Assembly (NCBI GenBank): GCA_947500055.1
Contig: CANMQO010000009.1
Location: 124,001-188,000, forward strand
Source of the DNA: an uncultured Paracoccaceae bacterium
GTDB lineage: Bacteria; Pseudomonadota; Alphaproteobacteria; Rhodobacterales; Rhodobacteraceae
Reading direction: 5' to 3'
Length of the DNA: 64,000 nucleotides
The position numbers and the translations under genes are program-made. Position 1 is the first letter of the stretch; every line of letters starts with the position of its first letter. Shown in pieces: positions 50,163 through 60,562 of the stretch. The notes under the pieces were generated by a model. It searched no databases, was not told the DNA's origin, and saw nothing but the letters and a program-made list of their open reading frames with translations.

Positions 50163-50270
50163 TTCTGAAAGTAGTGTAACACGTCTTGCTTTCAATTGAC
50201 CTGTGACCATCCAACACGTATCGTCGGCAACCTTGCTGCCGCATCCAGAATCAACCCCGAGGACCCGCCG

Positions 50271-52553
50271 ATGACCGCCTTTGCCGCCCCGATTGCAGAA
50301 CAGATCTGGGACATGAAGTATCGCTTCAAAGACGCCGACGGCACCCCGATTGACAAAACGGTCGAGGATACGTGGCGCCGGATCGCTGGCGCGCTTGCGG
50401 TGGTGGAAGATGATCCGAAAGCATGGGAGAGCAAGTTCTATGATGCCCTTGCTGATTTCAAATACCTGCCTGCAGGGCGGATTACCGCGGGGGCAGGAAC
50501 AGCCAGGTCGGTAACCCTGTTCAATTGCTTTGTCATGGGCACTGTTCCGGACAGTATGGGCGGCATTTTCGACATGCTGAAAGAGGCCGCGTTGACCATG
50601 CAGCAGGGCGGTGGGATCGGCTATGATTTCTCGACCATTAGGCCTAAGGGGGCAGGGGTCAAGGGGGTGGCGGCCGATGCGTCCGGCCCGCTGTCGTTCA
50701 TGGATGTTTGGGACGCCATGTGTCGGACGATCATGTCTGCCGGATCTCGGCGCGGCGCGATGATGGCCACGATGCGCTGCGATCACCCGGATGTAGAGGA
50801 TTTTATCACCGCGAAGGCCGATCCGGCCCGGCTGCGCATGTTCAATATGTCGGTGCTGGTGACGGACCCGTTCATGGAGGCGGTGAAGGCCGATGCACCC
50901 TGGGATCTGGTTTTCAACGGTGAGGTATACCGCACCGTGCGGGCGCGCGACCTGTGGGACGGGATCATGCGGTCCACGTATGATTACGCCGAACCTGGTG
51001 TGATCTTCATCGACCGGATCAACCAGATGAACAACCTCAGCTATTGCGAGACAATCGCGGCAACAAACCCATGTGGAGAGCAGCCATTACCCCCCTATGG
51101 CGCCTGTTTGCTGGGGTCGATCAATATGGCGCGTCTGGTGTCCGATCCGTTTGGCCCTGAGGCGGGTTTGGACGAGAACGCATTGACCGATCTTGTCGGA
51201 GTGGCCGTGCGGATGATGGATAACGTTGTTGATGTGTCCCGGTTTCCGCTCGAGGCACAAAGGGCCGAGGCGCAAGCCAAGCGCCGGATCGGTCTGGGGG
51301 TGACCGGACTGGCCGATGCGTTGCTGATGGTTGGATTGCGTTATGGTTCGGAAGAGGCGGCGCGTCAGACCGATCGCTGGATGCATGCAATCGCCCGCGC
51401 CGCATATCTGGCCTCGGTGGAACTGGCAAAGGAGAAGGGGGCGTTCCCGCTTTTTGACGCGGATGCATTCTTGTCCAGCGGCGCAATGGTGCATATGGAT
51501 GAAGATGTAAAAGACGCGATACGTCAAAATGGCATACGAAATGCGCTTCTGACGTCAATTGCACCAACGGGAACCATCAGTCTTTACGCGGGCAACGTCT
51601 CCTCTGGGATCGAGCCGGTTTTTGCCTATGCCTACACCCGGAAAGTGCTGCAGAAAGACGGCTCTCGGACCGAGGAAGAGGTGGTCGATTATGCGGTGCA
51701 GCTGTGGCGTGATCTGAAAGGTGACGCGCCGTTGCCAGACTATTTCGTGAATGCCCAGACCCTGGCCCCATTGGATCACGTCCGCATGCAGGCCGCTGCA
51801 CAGAAATGGATTGACTCGTCAATTTCCAAGACGATCAACTGCCCCGAGGATATCAGCTTTGACCACTTCAAAGAGGTGTACATGGCCGCCTGGGATCAAG
51901 GCTGCAAAGGCTGCACAACCTACCGTCCCAATGATGTGACCGGGTCGGTTTTGTCAGTGTCCGAGGAAGCATCGCCGTCGGAGGTGCCGGATCAGATCCG
52001 GGACGGCGAGGACGGCGCCGAGGTGGTCTACATGTCCGAACCGCTGGATCGCCCGCAGGAACTGGAAGGGGCAACCTACAAGCTGAAATGGCCAGATAGC
52101 GAGCATGCGATTTACATCACTGTCAACGATCTGGTCATCGCAGGGCACCGCCGGCCGTTTGAGGTGTTCATCAATTCCAAGAATATGGAGCATTTCGCCT
52201 GGACCGTGGCGTTGACCCGGATGATTTCAGCGGTGTTCCGGCGCGGCGGGGATGTGTCCTTTGTGGTTGAAGAACTGAAGGCTGTCTTTGATCCGCGCGG
52301 CGGTGCATGGATGCAGGGCAAATACGTGCCATCAATCCTCGCCGCGATTGGCGGGGTGATTGAAAAGCACATGGTCTCGACCGGGTTTCTTGCGGGCGAG
52401 GGCATGGGGCTAAAAGCGGACCCTCAAGCCGATGTCGTGGCGATTAATGGGGCACCTCGCGGCAAAGCCTGCGCCTCTTGCGGGTCATACGAATTGCGCA
52501 TGATAGAAGGCTGCATGACCTGCGGATCATGTGGATTTTCAAAATGCGGGTGA
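50271..52553 (+). CDS. nrdJ: Adenosylcobalamin-dependent (class II) ribonucleoside-diphosphate reductase
   Basis: TNPCGEQPLPPYGACLLGSINMARLV, LLTSIAPTGTISL, C-terminal CASCGSYELRMIEGCMTCGSCGFSKCG. Confidence 0.94.
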   Translation: MTAFAAPIAEQIWDMKYRFKDADGTPIDKTVEDTWRRIAGALAVVEDDPKAWESKFYDALADFKYLPAGRITAGAGTARSVTLFNCFVMGTVPDSMGGIFDMLKEAALTMQQGGGIGYDFSTIRPKGAGVKGVAADASGPLSFMDVWDAMCRTIMSAGSRRGAMMATMRCDHPDVEDFITAKADPARLRMFNMSVLVTDPFMEAVKADAPWDLVFNGEVYRTVRARDLWDGIMRSTYDYAEPGVIFIDRINQMNNLSYCETIAATNPCGEQPLPPYGACLLGSINMARLVSDPFGPEAGLDENALTDLVGVAVRMMDNVVDVSRFPLEAQRAEAQAKRRIGLGVTGLADALLMVGLRYGSEEAARQTDRWMHAIARAAYLASVELAKEKGAFPLFDADAFLSSGAMVHMDEDVKDAIRQNGIRNALLTSIAPTGTISLYAGNVSSGIEPVFAYAYTRKVLQKDGSRTEEEVVDYAVQLWRDLKGDAPLPDYFVNAQTLAPLDHVRMQAAAQKWIDSSISKTINCPEDISFDHFKEVYMAAWDQGCKGCTTYRPNDVTGSVLSVSEEASPSEVPDQIRDGEDGAEVVYMSEPLDRPQELEGATYKLKWPDSEHAIYITVNDLVIAGHRRPFEVFINSKNMEHFAWTVALTRMISAVFRRGGDVSFVVEELKAVFDPRGGAWMQGKYVPSILAAIGGVIEKHMVSTGFLAGEGMGLKADPQADVVAINGAPRGKACASCGSYELRMIEGCMTCGSCGFSKCG

Positions 52554-52841
52554 CCTGAGCGAAGGCCTCTATGCGGATTGTGAAGGGACCCATAGTTTGC
52601 CCATTTCGTTCTAGCTTGTATCCACTATCCACACATAGGTTGTACATTGAGCGGCTACACAACGGTGCTTTCAGTGTGAAGCCGTCGCTATTTTGAGTAT
52701 GGGGGTTGAGTAAATTTTGGACGCGAAAATCATGTTTCGGTCACACCCAAAGCCGTGAAAATCCTTTCTGGAATGCATGATTGGTAAATGAAATCAGGTC
52801 GTTAAATCCGTTAACCAGGTGGCACTGCCTTAATGACGGCT

Positions 52842-53060
52842 TCAAAAAAAATGTTCCGCAGGAACATCCAGCGCCCGCGCAATGATCACCAATTCTGGCA
52901 CATCAATACGTCACTGCCCCGACTCGATCCGTGCGACGAACGATTGATGACACCTTAACCGCTCTGCCAAGGCTGCTTGTGAGAGATTTTGGGATTTACG
53001 GGCAGAAATGAGCGCTTCAATGAGCGCCAAATGTCCGTTGGTGTGGAGTGTTTTGGTCAA
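52842..53060 (-). pseudogene. XRE-family HTH regulator with in-frame stop
   Basis: Minus-strand conceptual translation MTKTLHTNGHLALIEALISARKSQNLSQAALAERLRCHQSFVARIESGQ*RIDVPELVIIARALDVPAEHFF (TTG start); TGA at 52911-52913 where SGQRRIDV would be expected. Confidence 0.8.
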
Positions 53061-53450
53061 TTGTGTGTCCGTAAGATGCTTCGGACACTTCCAGTAATCT
53101 CATTTCAGATTATCTGAAAACCAGATCATATGTATAAGGTGGGTAGTGATGCCAGATATCATATAACCCCTGCGGACCTGTTTTGCGCTTTGGGTGTTTC
53201 GCAAAGCGCTCTGGATTCAGCCGCCATCGACGACATACAGGGTGGGTATTGAGATGACAGGCGTGAAAGCAGGCGATACCTCAAACACCAAGGAAACTAT
53301 CCTGTCGAAGTTTACACCAGTACTGGTGCTAAAGTCGTCAGCGCCGCAGCCGATCTCTAATTCCCGAACATTGTCCAGCCCCATTTCTATGGGCCCCTTT
53401 TGAGCAGTGTCTCTGGAACGGGCTGCGTCTTCGTCGAAGGCAGCGGAACA

Positions 53451-53660
53451 ATGAGTTCCGCGACGCCGTTGATGGCGAGCGAAACCACGGCTGCGCGCCT
53501 CCTCGATCTAAAAACCCCGCATTTTCTCAAACTGGTAGATGACGGCCATTTGCCGCCGGGCCACGAGATTGCCCCCGGTGTGGTGCGTTGGGATACCGAA
53601 ACCCTGAAGAGGCCATTGAAGGGTAAGGGAGCCGAAATGTGGGATCGAATCCAGTGGTAG
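53451..53660 (+). CDS. Putative excisionase/AlpA-like small HTH protein
   Basis: MSSATPLMASETTAARLLDLKTPHFLKLVDDGHLPPGHEIAPGVVRWDTETL; directly upstream of integrase remnant. Confidence 0.55.
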   Translation: MSSATPLMASETTAARLLDLKTPHFLKLVDDGHLPPGHEIAPGVVRWDTETLKRPLKGKGAEMWDRIQW

Positions 53661-54672
53661 AGCACCGAAAGCGGTATCTGTGGTAGCATCCTTCGGGCCG
53701 TTGGTATGTTCGCAACTGCGTTAACGGCAAGATGATCTATCTGGGGCGTATCACGGCGGATGTTGGAACCGCTGCGTTCGACCACCAGTATTGGGAATTT
53801 GTCAGCGGGAAGTCTTCCGTTTCAAAGACCTCATGGGCTTTGCTCATCGATGAGATGATGCAGACCGACAAGTGGGCCAACAATTCTCCGCGCTACCGGG
53901 CCGATCTTGAAGATGTCTTCGAGTACCTCTTGGAGAAGATCGGCAAGGCGGATGTCGCACGCCTCAGTCAGGCGGACATCTATGAAGCGATGGACAAGAA
54001 CCGTCACCGGGTTCGGTTCGCAAACTACATCCCGACTGCGATCAGCATGTTGTCGAAGCTGGCGATCCGAAAGCGCTGACGCAAAGACAACCCGGCGACG
54101 AACATCGAGCAGCTCAAGGTTCCGAAAGATCGACAAAAACCGCACTTGCCTTGGACAGACGGGGCGGTCAAGAAGATGCGAGAAGAAGGGGAGCCGCTAC
54201 CGCTACTCATCTTTGAGATTGGCGTAGGCAGCGTCCAGCGCCCTGGTGATTGGGTGGATTTCCAATGGGGCGACTATGACGGCGACACGCTGAAGCTGCG
54301 CCGGAACAAGACGGGCAAAGCACTTCAGTTGCCCTGCACCAAGGCGCTCGAGGCTGCACTGGAACGAGCTAAGAGCGATCTGGGCTTCTGCCCACATCCA
54401 TCGCGGCACATTCTCACACGCTCAGACGGTTCGCCCTGAGCTATCACACCATGGCGCGGGTCATGGTGAAAGAGCGTAAGCGTCTGGGATTAATGGATTT
54501 TGACCAACATGCGCTGCTCTATCGAGGCGTCATGGAACTTGCCTGGGCGGGCTGCACGGACGACGAAATCGCCAGCTACAGCGGCCATACATCCAAAGCG
54601 ATGATTATCAAATATGCGGGGGAGGCGCGCCAAATCATGCGGGCGCGGCAGGCAGCGGCTAAGCGCAAATGA
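53654..54672 (+). pseudogene. Tyrosine recombinase/integrase remnant
   Basis: Frame 53654: VVEHRKRYLW*HPSGRWYVRN..., second stop TGA at 54077 (AIRKR*RKDNPA), frameshift near 54434 restoring LSYHTMARVMVKERKRLG...GHTSKAMIIKYAGEARQIMRAR. Confidence 0.88.
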
Positions 54673-54758
54673 CCCCGAACAGAACAGGCACAGAACGTGA
54701 AACTGATACCAGAGGTGATACCCAATGAGCAGGAAAAGTCATAACCCATTGATTTTAT

Positions 54759-54832
54759 TGGAGGCGAGTACCGGAATCGAACCGGTGTACACGGATTTGC
54801 AATCCGCTGCGTCACCACTCCGCCAACTCGCC
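54759..54832 (-). tRNA. tRNA-Cys (GCA)
   Basis: Reverse complement GGCGAGTTGGCGGAGTGGTGACGCAGCGGATTGCAAATCCGTGTACACCGGTTCGATTCCGGTACTCGCCTCCA; cloverleaf and encoded CCA. Confidence 0.95.
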
Positions 54833-54966
54833 GTCCCGGGTGATTGTCGCCGGATATACCATGGCATCCGGACGCGCAAGATGCTGTCACGCTTGCATCA
54901 GCCGTTGCCGCCACATTCCTTCTGTGGCATGAACCGACAACACGTCTCAATCAGCGAGTTCCGCCC

Positions 54967-55620
54967 GTGACTGACTATGCCGCCCGCCGCACAATGATGG
55001 TCGATACGCAAGTGCGTCCATCCGATGTAACGAAATTCCCGATCATTGACGCGATGCTGGATGTGCAGCGAGAGCTGTTTGTACCTGCCAAATTGCGAGA
55101 AGCTGCCTATGTAGGCGAAAATCTGGATATCGGCGGAGGCCGCATCTTGCTTGAGCCACGCAGCCTGGCAAAAATGCTGGATGCGCTTGAGGTGCAGCCG
55201 CACCATGTTGCGCTCGATCTTGGTTGCGGGCTGGGATATTCGACCGCGGTACTGGCCCGGATGTGCGAATTTGTTGTCGGACTGGAAGATGACGATGCCC
55301 GTGCCGAGGAGGCACAGTCGCTTCTTTCGGAGCAAGGTGCTGACAATGCGGCGATCATGTCGGGTGATTTGACGGCCGGGGCTGCAAAGTCGGGGCCATA
55401 TGATATCATCCTGATCCAGGGCGCGGTGGAAATGGTGCCTGATGTCTTGCTTGAGCAGTTGCGTGAAGGTGGCCGAATTGCCTGCATCTTTGCTGAGGGG
55501 GCACTTGGCGTTGTGCGGATTGGCCACAAGATCGACGGCAATGTGAACTGGCGCTATGCCTTTAATGCAAGTGCGCCAGTGTTGCCCGGGTTCCACAAGC
55601 CGCCTGCATTCGCACTTTAG
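54967..55620 (+). CDS. Protein-L-isoaspartate O-methyltransferase family protein
   Basis: LDLGCGLGYSTAVLARM SAM motif; GTG start. Confidence 0.88.
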   Translation: MTDYAARRTMMVDTQVRPSDVTKFPIIDAMLDVQRELFVPAKLREAAYVGENLDIGGGRILLEPRSLAKMLDALEVQPHHVALDLGCGLGYSTAVLARMCEFVVGLEDDDARAEEAQSLLSEQGADNAAIMSGDLTAGAAKSGPYDIILIQGAVEMVPDVLLEQLREGGRIACIFAEGALGVVRIGHKIDGNVNWRYAFNASAPVLPGFHKPPAFAL

Positions 55621-55684
55621 CATTGGTCATTCCGTGCGCGTGCTGTATCTTTTGAAAAAAACATAAAGTTAGAGGCGCAGGATA

Positions 55685-57046
55685 ATGATTAAGCGTGCAA
55701 AAATTGCCACGTGGGCCGTTGTCGTTGCGGTTGCCGTTAGTGGTGCCGCAAAGGCAGAAACGCTCGCTGATGCGTTGACATCGGCTTACAATAACTCCGG
55801 TTTGCTGGAACAGAACCGCGCCTTGCTGCGTGCTGCAGATGAAGATTTGGCACAGTCTGTGGCGTCAACCCTGCCTGTGATCAATTGGTCGGCGTCAGCC
55901 ATCAACACCTATCCAAACAACGTGCCTGGCGCAGATCTGCTGCAGGCAAATGCGCGGATCTCGGCCTCACTGACCCTGTATGATGGCGGGGCGAACCGGC
56001 TCGCCATTGAATCGCAGAAAGAGACGATTTTGGGCACACGGCAATCCTTGCGGTCGGTTGAGCAGGACGTGCTGTTGCGTGCGGTTCAGGCCTATTTGCA
56101 GGTCAGCAGCGATACTGAGTTTGTATCCCTGCGACAGAATAACGTGCGCGTCCTTACGCAGGAGTTTCGTGCCGCACAGGATCGGTTTGAGGTCGGCGAG
56201 GTGACCCGGACTGATGTTGCATTGGCGGAAGCCCGCCTTGCGGCCGCGCGCAGTGCACTTGCAGCGGCGGAAGGCGAATTGGCGCGCTCTTTCGAAGAGT
56301 ATCGTGCCGCAATTGGCCATGCCCCGCAGCAGTTGCGCCCGGTTTCGCCGGCACCTGTTTCGCAGGGGATCGAAGATGCCAAGAATTTTGCCGTGCGTAA
56401 CCATCCGAACATTATTCAGGCACAGCATGCGGTCAGTGCCGCAGAGTTGAATATTCGCCGGGCTGAAGCCGCGTTGGGTCCAACGATATCGCTTGAAGGC
56501 TTTGTTTCGATTGACCCAGATGCAAACGAATCCCGCCAGATTGGTATTCAGGCGGGTGGTCCGATTTACGGTGGTGGCCGGCTTTCCAGCCAGATCCGTC
56601 AGTTCATGTCCCGTCGCGATGCTGCAAGATCTAGCCTGCTGGTGACCAGCCAGGGTGTCGCCCAGCAGGTCGGGAACGCTTATTCCTTTTTGCGCGTTGC
56701 CCGTGCCTCACGCCTTGCTTCCGATCAGCAGATCCGTGCCGCTCGCGTTGCATTTGAAGGTGTCAGGGAGGAGGCGAAGCTGGGATCCCGGACGACACTT
56801 GATGTCTTGAACGCTGAACAAGAGCTGCTTGACGCGCAGGCCAATCTGATTTCTGCCCAAGCGGAAGAAGTGAATGCATCATATTCGGTGCTGGCGGCGA
56901 TGGGATTGCTGAATGCGGATCATCTGCGCCTTCCGGTGCAGCAATATGATCCGTCGCAGTATTATAATCTTGCTAAGGATGCGCCAATTGCCATGTCCCC
57001 ACAGGGCGAAGCGCTGGACCGCGTATTGAAAGCAATTGGCAACTAA
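55685..57046 (+). CDS. tolC: TolC family outer membrane protein
   Basis: Signal peptide, OEP repeats (VGEVTRTDVALAEARLAAARSAL; LGSRTTLDVLNAEQELLDAQ). Confidence 0.93.
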   Translation: MIKRAKIATWAVVVAVAVSGAAKAETLADALTSAYNNSGLLEQNRALLRAADEDLAQSVASTLPVINWSASAINTYPNNVPGADLLQANARISASLTLYDGGANRLAIESQKETILGTRQSLRSVEQDVLLRAVQAYLQVSSDTEFVSLRQNNVRVLTQEFRAAQDRFEVGEVTRTDVALAEARLAAARSALAAAEGELARSFEEYRAAIGHAPQQLRPVSPAPVSQGIEDAKNFAVRNHPNIIQAQHAVSAAELNIRRAEAALGPTISLEGFVSIDPDANESRQIGIQAGGPIYGGGRLSSQIRQFMSRRDAARSSLLVTSQGVAQQVGNAYSFLRVARASRLASDQQIRAARVAFEGVREEAKLGSRTTLDVLNAEQELLDAQANLISAQAEEVNASYSVLAAMGLLNADHLRLPVQQYDPSQYYNLAKDAPIAMSPQGEALDRVLKAIGN

Positions 57047-57244
57047 AGCGTTTCGTGAAAGGCCTGAATCGCAGCTTTTTGCGAAACGCGGTGCAAAGCT
57101 TATATGTCGAGGGTGCTTCGCATTTATCTGATGTCTCAGGCTAAAGGCGAAACGCTGGAGTCTCGATTTCGTGTTCATCGTTGTTGTTTGCAGCATCACT
57201 ATGCGCTACGCTTGACGGGGCGGGGCGCAACGTCGGGATGAGTT

Positions 57245-57886
57245 ATGTCCAACACTCCTAATTCGAATGAAATTGACGAAGTCATGTCGTCAGTTCGCAA
57301 ACTTGTGTCGCGAGGTGAGCGCTCAGAGGATCTTGCCGAAGATGAACACGCGACGTCGGTTCCTGACGCGCCATCGGAGAAACTCCTGTTAACGCCAGCC
57401 TTGCGGGTGGACAACGCTGAACCCGAAGAGAAACCGGTGCGGGATCAGGGCAATGTTTTGGTTTTGGATCCAAAGAAAATTTCCGGAGTTGTGGCGCAAG
57501 ATTCGACAATTGCACAGTTGGAGGCGGCCGTTACGCAGCCTGCTGAAGATTGGCAACCCGAAGAAGGCGAGGCCTTTGATGAGGCCGATTGGGCCATAAG
57601 CGCCATGGCTGCGTCTGAAGAACCTGAATTAGTGATGCCGATGGAGAATTCGGCGTTCGAGGGTAACCAGCCGGTCGAAACTGACGAAGTGGTTGCGCCT
57701 GACGCCGAGTTGGCCGCCTTTCTGCCGCAGGAACCCGCAATTGATCAAGACGCATTGCGCGCGTTGATCGGACAGATCGTGCGCGAGGAACTTGCCGGTG
57801 AAACCGGTGAGCGGATCACCCGTAACGTGCGTAAACTGGTCCGCCGCGAGATCAACCTGATGTTGACGGCGCGCGATCTGACTTAA
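57245..57886 (+). CDS. Acidic hypothetical protein with basic C-terminal helix (PopZ/DUF2497-like layout)
   Basis: N-terminal [15 protein letters not shown], acidic middle, C-terminal [33 protein letters not shown]. Confidence 0.6.
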   Translation: MSNTPNSNEIDEVMSSVRKLVSRGERSEDLAEDEHATSVPDAPSEKLLLTPALRVDNAEPEEKPVRDQGNVLVLDPKKISGVVAQDSTIAQLEAAVTQPAEDWQPEEGEAFDEADWAISAMAASEEPELVMPMENSAFEGNQPVETDEVVAPDAELAAFLPQEPAIDQDALRALIGQIVREELAGETGERITRNVRKLVRREINLMLTARDLT

Positions 57887-59328
57887 CCGGCCAAAGCGAT
57901 CAGCTGCTCAACATCAAGATGCTCCTCAATATGGTTTGCGAGCGCGTCAAGCGTGCTCTCAACCCCTGCTGCATAATCATATGCCGACACGGTCATGCCC
58001 GACTGCGCAAAGAATGCCGTTCGAAACCTGTCTGCTGTAAATAGGCCGTGCAAATAGCATCCCATGACGCGCCCGTCTGGGGATGCGGCCCCTTCGCCGC
58101 GGCCATCCAGAGACAGCCAGGCCCGGTCACAATCCGGACCGGTCGTATCTCCGAGGTGGATTTCATAGCCAGACACCAGATCACCTGTGGGCAAATATCT
58201 GGCTTCTGATCGGGCCAGTCTTTTTTGCGGTTTCATAATGGTGCGCACATTCAGTAGTCCAAGCCCGGGGACCTGACTTGGAGGCCCCTCGATCCCCTCA
58301 TCATCAATGATTTCGGTTCCCAACATTTGATAGCCACCGCATATCCCCAATACGCGCCCGCCACGCCGCACATGCGCCAGTAGGTCGATATCCCATCCTT
58401 GCGCCCGGAAATGTGCCAGATCGGCGATGGTTGATTTCGAGCCAGGAATGATGATCATTTCTGCATCGCCGGGCAGGGGACGCCCAGCGTCGATAATTTC
58501 CACACTGATGCCCGGTGTGGCGGCAAGTGGGTCAAGATCGTCGAAATTGGCTATCCGATTTAGACGAGGTACCGCAATTTTGATGTGACCGCCGCGGCGA
58601 CTTGCCACATCCATCACATCCTCTGCGGGCAGTTTCCAAGCGTCGGAAAACCAAGGCAAAATGCCAAGACCCGCCCAGTGGGTCTGTTCCTCAATGATCT
58701 TCATGCCGTCCGCAAACAGGGTAGGATCACCGCGGAATTTGTTGATTGCAAAGGCACGGATCAATGCACGGTCTTCAGCGGCTAAGACAGCATATGTGCC
58801 AACCAGTTGCGCAATCACACCGCCCCGGTCGATGTCGCCGATCAACACAACGGGCACCCCGGCTGCACTGGCAAAGCCCATATTGGCGATATCGCCAGAC
58901 CGCAGGTTGACTTCCGCCGGGCTGCCTGCGCCTTCGACCAGCACAAGGTCATGGGCATTGGAAAGGCGTTTGAAGCTATCCAGCACGGGGGGCAATAGCT
59001 TGGCCTTTTGATTGCCATAGTCGCGGGCCTTCATGGTTGCAAAGCGCTTACCCTGTACGATCACCTGCGCGCCGGTCTCGGTCTCTGGTTTGAGCAGGAC
59101 GGGGTTCATGTCGATCATCGGATCCAGCCCACACGCCAATGCTTGCAGGGCCTGCGCGCGGCCAATTTCACCACCATCAGCTGTAACAGCGGCATTATTT
59201 GACATGTTTTGTGGCTTGAACGGGGCCACCGACAGCCCGCGTCTGACACAGGCGCGGGCCAGACCCGCCACCAACATGGACTTGCCCACGTTCGAGCCCG
59301 CCCCTTGAATCATGATTGCTCTGGTCAT
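57883..59328 (-). CDS. cobQ: Cobyric acid synthase
   Basis: [41 protein letters not shown]. Confidence 0.95.
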   Translation of the reverse strand: MTRAIMIQGAGSNVGKSMLVAGLARACVRRGLSVAPFKPQNMSNNAAVTADGGEIGRAQALQALACGLDPMIDMNPVLLKPETETGAQVIVQGKRFATMKARDYGNQKAKLLPPVLDSFKRLSNAHDLVLVEGAGSPAEVNLRSGDIANMGFASAAGVPVVLIGDIDRGGVIAQLVGTYAVLAAEDRALIRAFAINKFRGDPTLFADGMKIIEEQTHWAGLGILPWFSDAWKLPAEDVMDVASRRGGHIKIAVPRLNRIANFDDLDPLAATPGISVEIIDAGRPLPGDAEMIIIPGSKSTIADLAHFRAQGWDIDLLAHVRRGGRVLGICGGYQMLGTEIIDDEGIEGPPSQVPGLGLLNVRTIMKPQKRLARSEARYLPTGDLVSGYEIHLGDTTGPDCDRAWLSLDGRGEGAASPDGRVMGCYLHGLFTADRFRTAFFAQSGMTVSAYDYAAGVESTLDALANHIEEHLDVEQLIALAG

Positions 59329-59380
59329 TGCGCCTCCGTTCTCTAGGTTCATAGGGGCGCAACGGGCGCGGGGAAAGAGC

Positions 59381-59959
59381 ATGAATACACCGGCGCATCT
59401 GATTTTTGGCATGGCCGTCTTTGCGCGGGCCGGTCGGCCCAAAGTGACCGCCGCCGCATTGACCGGTGCACTAATACCGGATTTGTCGCTTTATCTGATG
59501 GCGATCTGGCATTTGCAGATCCTGGGAACGTCGCCCGACGTGGTTTTCGGACGGTTATATTTTTCGGATGCTTGGCAAAGTATCTTTCGGGTCGACAATT
59601 CGATGATCCTGTGGGGTATCGCTCTGACTGTAGGGATGATGTTCCGTTTGCCAGTGACGATTGCCCTTTGTGGTGCGGCGATGTTGCATCTGATCGGTGA
59701 TTTTCTGCTGCATCACGATGACGGGCGCGCGCATTTTTGGCCCATCAGCAACTGGATATTCCAAAGCCCGGTCAGTTATTGGGACCCGCGCCATTTCGGT
59801 ACAATCGTCGGCGCGGCCGAGGTGGGTGCGTCGATATTGTGCTGCGCGGTTCTGTGGCTTCGATTTAAAGGGGTAGGAATGCGTATCTTGATTGGACTGC
59901 TGGGGTTGTTGGAATTTACCCCTTTCATCCTTTTTGCGGTGATGTTTGCGAGTCCTTGA
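59381..59959 (+). CDS. Integral membrane protein divergent from cobQ
   Basis: [41 protein letters not shown]; conserved HHDD motif. Confidence 0.7.
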   Translation: MNTPAHLIFGMAVFARAGRPKVTAAALTGALIPDLSLYLMAIWHLQILGTSPDVVFGRLYFSDAWQSIFRVDNSMILWGIALTVGMMFRLPVTIALCGAAMLHLIGDFLLHHDDGRAHFWPISNWIFQSPVSYWDPRHFGTIVGAAEVGASILCCAVLWLRFKGVGMRILIGLLGLLEFTPFILFAVMFASP

Positions 59960-59969
59960 AAAAAGAAAA

Positions 59970-59995
59970 GCGGTCCCCGAGGGAACCGCGTTTTC
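59970..59995. terminator. Bidirectional intrinsic terminator
   Basis: AAAAGCGGTCCCcgaGGGAACCGCGTTTT between convergent genes (one bulged A). Confidence 0.65.
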
Positions 59996-60014
59996 TATCA
60001 CATTGTGCGCAGGA

Positions 60015-60338
60015 TCAGGCGGCTTTCGCTTCCTGTTCGGCTGCATTGCGCCGTTCGCTTTCTTCGCGCGACAAAGCAACAGATGTACGCACACCTTTGC
60101 CCACGAATTCCATCAGCCCTTCGACAACCCGCTCGTTCGGGTCGATTCCGGCGCAAGACAAAACTTCACGGCCATCACGCGACCGCGCCCAGCGGGCAAT
60201 TTGCTCTGGTCCATTACCGTATTTCTTGTCGTCCGCAATGGCATCATCCAATGCGGCCAGAACCACAGCAGCGAACAATTTGCGGGCCCGGTTGCCTTGT
60301 TCATTGTTGAACGCTGTACCGTCGACGAAATCTCTCAT
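60015..60338 (-). CDS. DUF6280-like small protein
   Basis: 107 aa, MRDFVDGTAFNNEQGNRARKLFAAVVLAALDDAI. Confidence 0.65.
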   Translation of the reverse strand: MRDFVDGTAFNNEQGNRARKLFAAVVLAALDDAIADDKKYGNGPEQIARWARSRDGREVLSCAGIDPNERVVEGLMEFVGKGVRTSVALSREESERRNAAEQEAKAA

Positions 60339-60562
60339 CTATTGTTCCCTATTTTTGTTCTTGTACTTCCGCGTGAGCGCCAATATGCCCATTTCGATCC
60401 GATTCGGGGGCGCTCATTTGGAATGGCAGCTATGCGTCAGGCGCATAGCTTGGCTTGATCGTTTGCTCTCTTGTCATGATCTTGTCAGACACCCATCGCC
60501 CAGATATAGGCGGGGCTGACCAAGTTTCAACCTTTTGTTAACCGCCAAGAACGAAGTGACGC

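Noticed and set aside
50111-50270. AdoCbl riboswitch upstream of nrdJ
   Set aside because: I could not find a B12-box-like core or space for the full aptamer; only weak NrdR-like boxes are visible.
53194-53403. 69-aa ORF in the relic island
   Set aside because: No recognisable domain or ribosome-binding context; likely spacer or eroded sequence.
54844-54966. Extended start of the Pcm-like ORF at 54844
   Set aside because: The GTG at 54967 matches the family N-terminus (TDYAARRTMMVDTQVRPSDV); the extension covers the tRNA upstream region and has no coding character.
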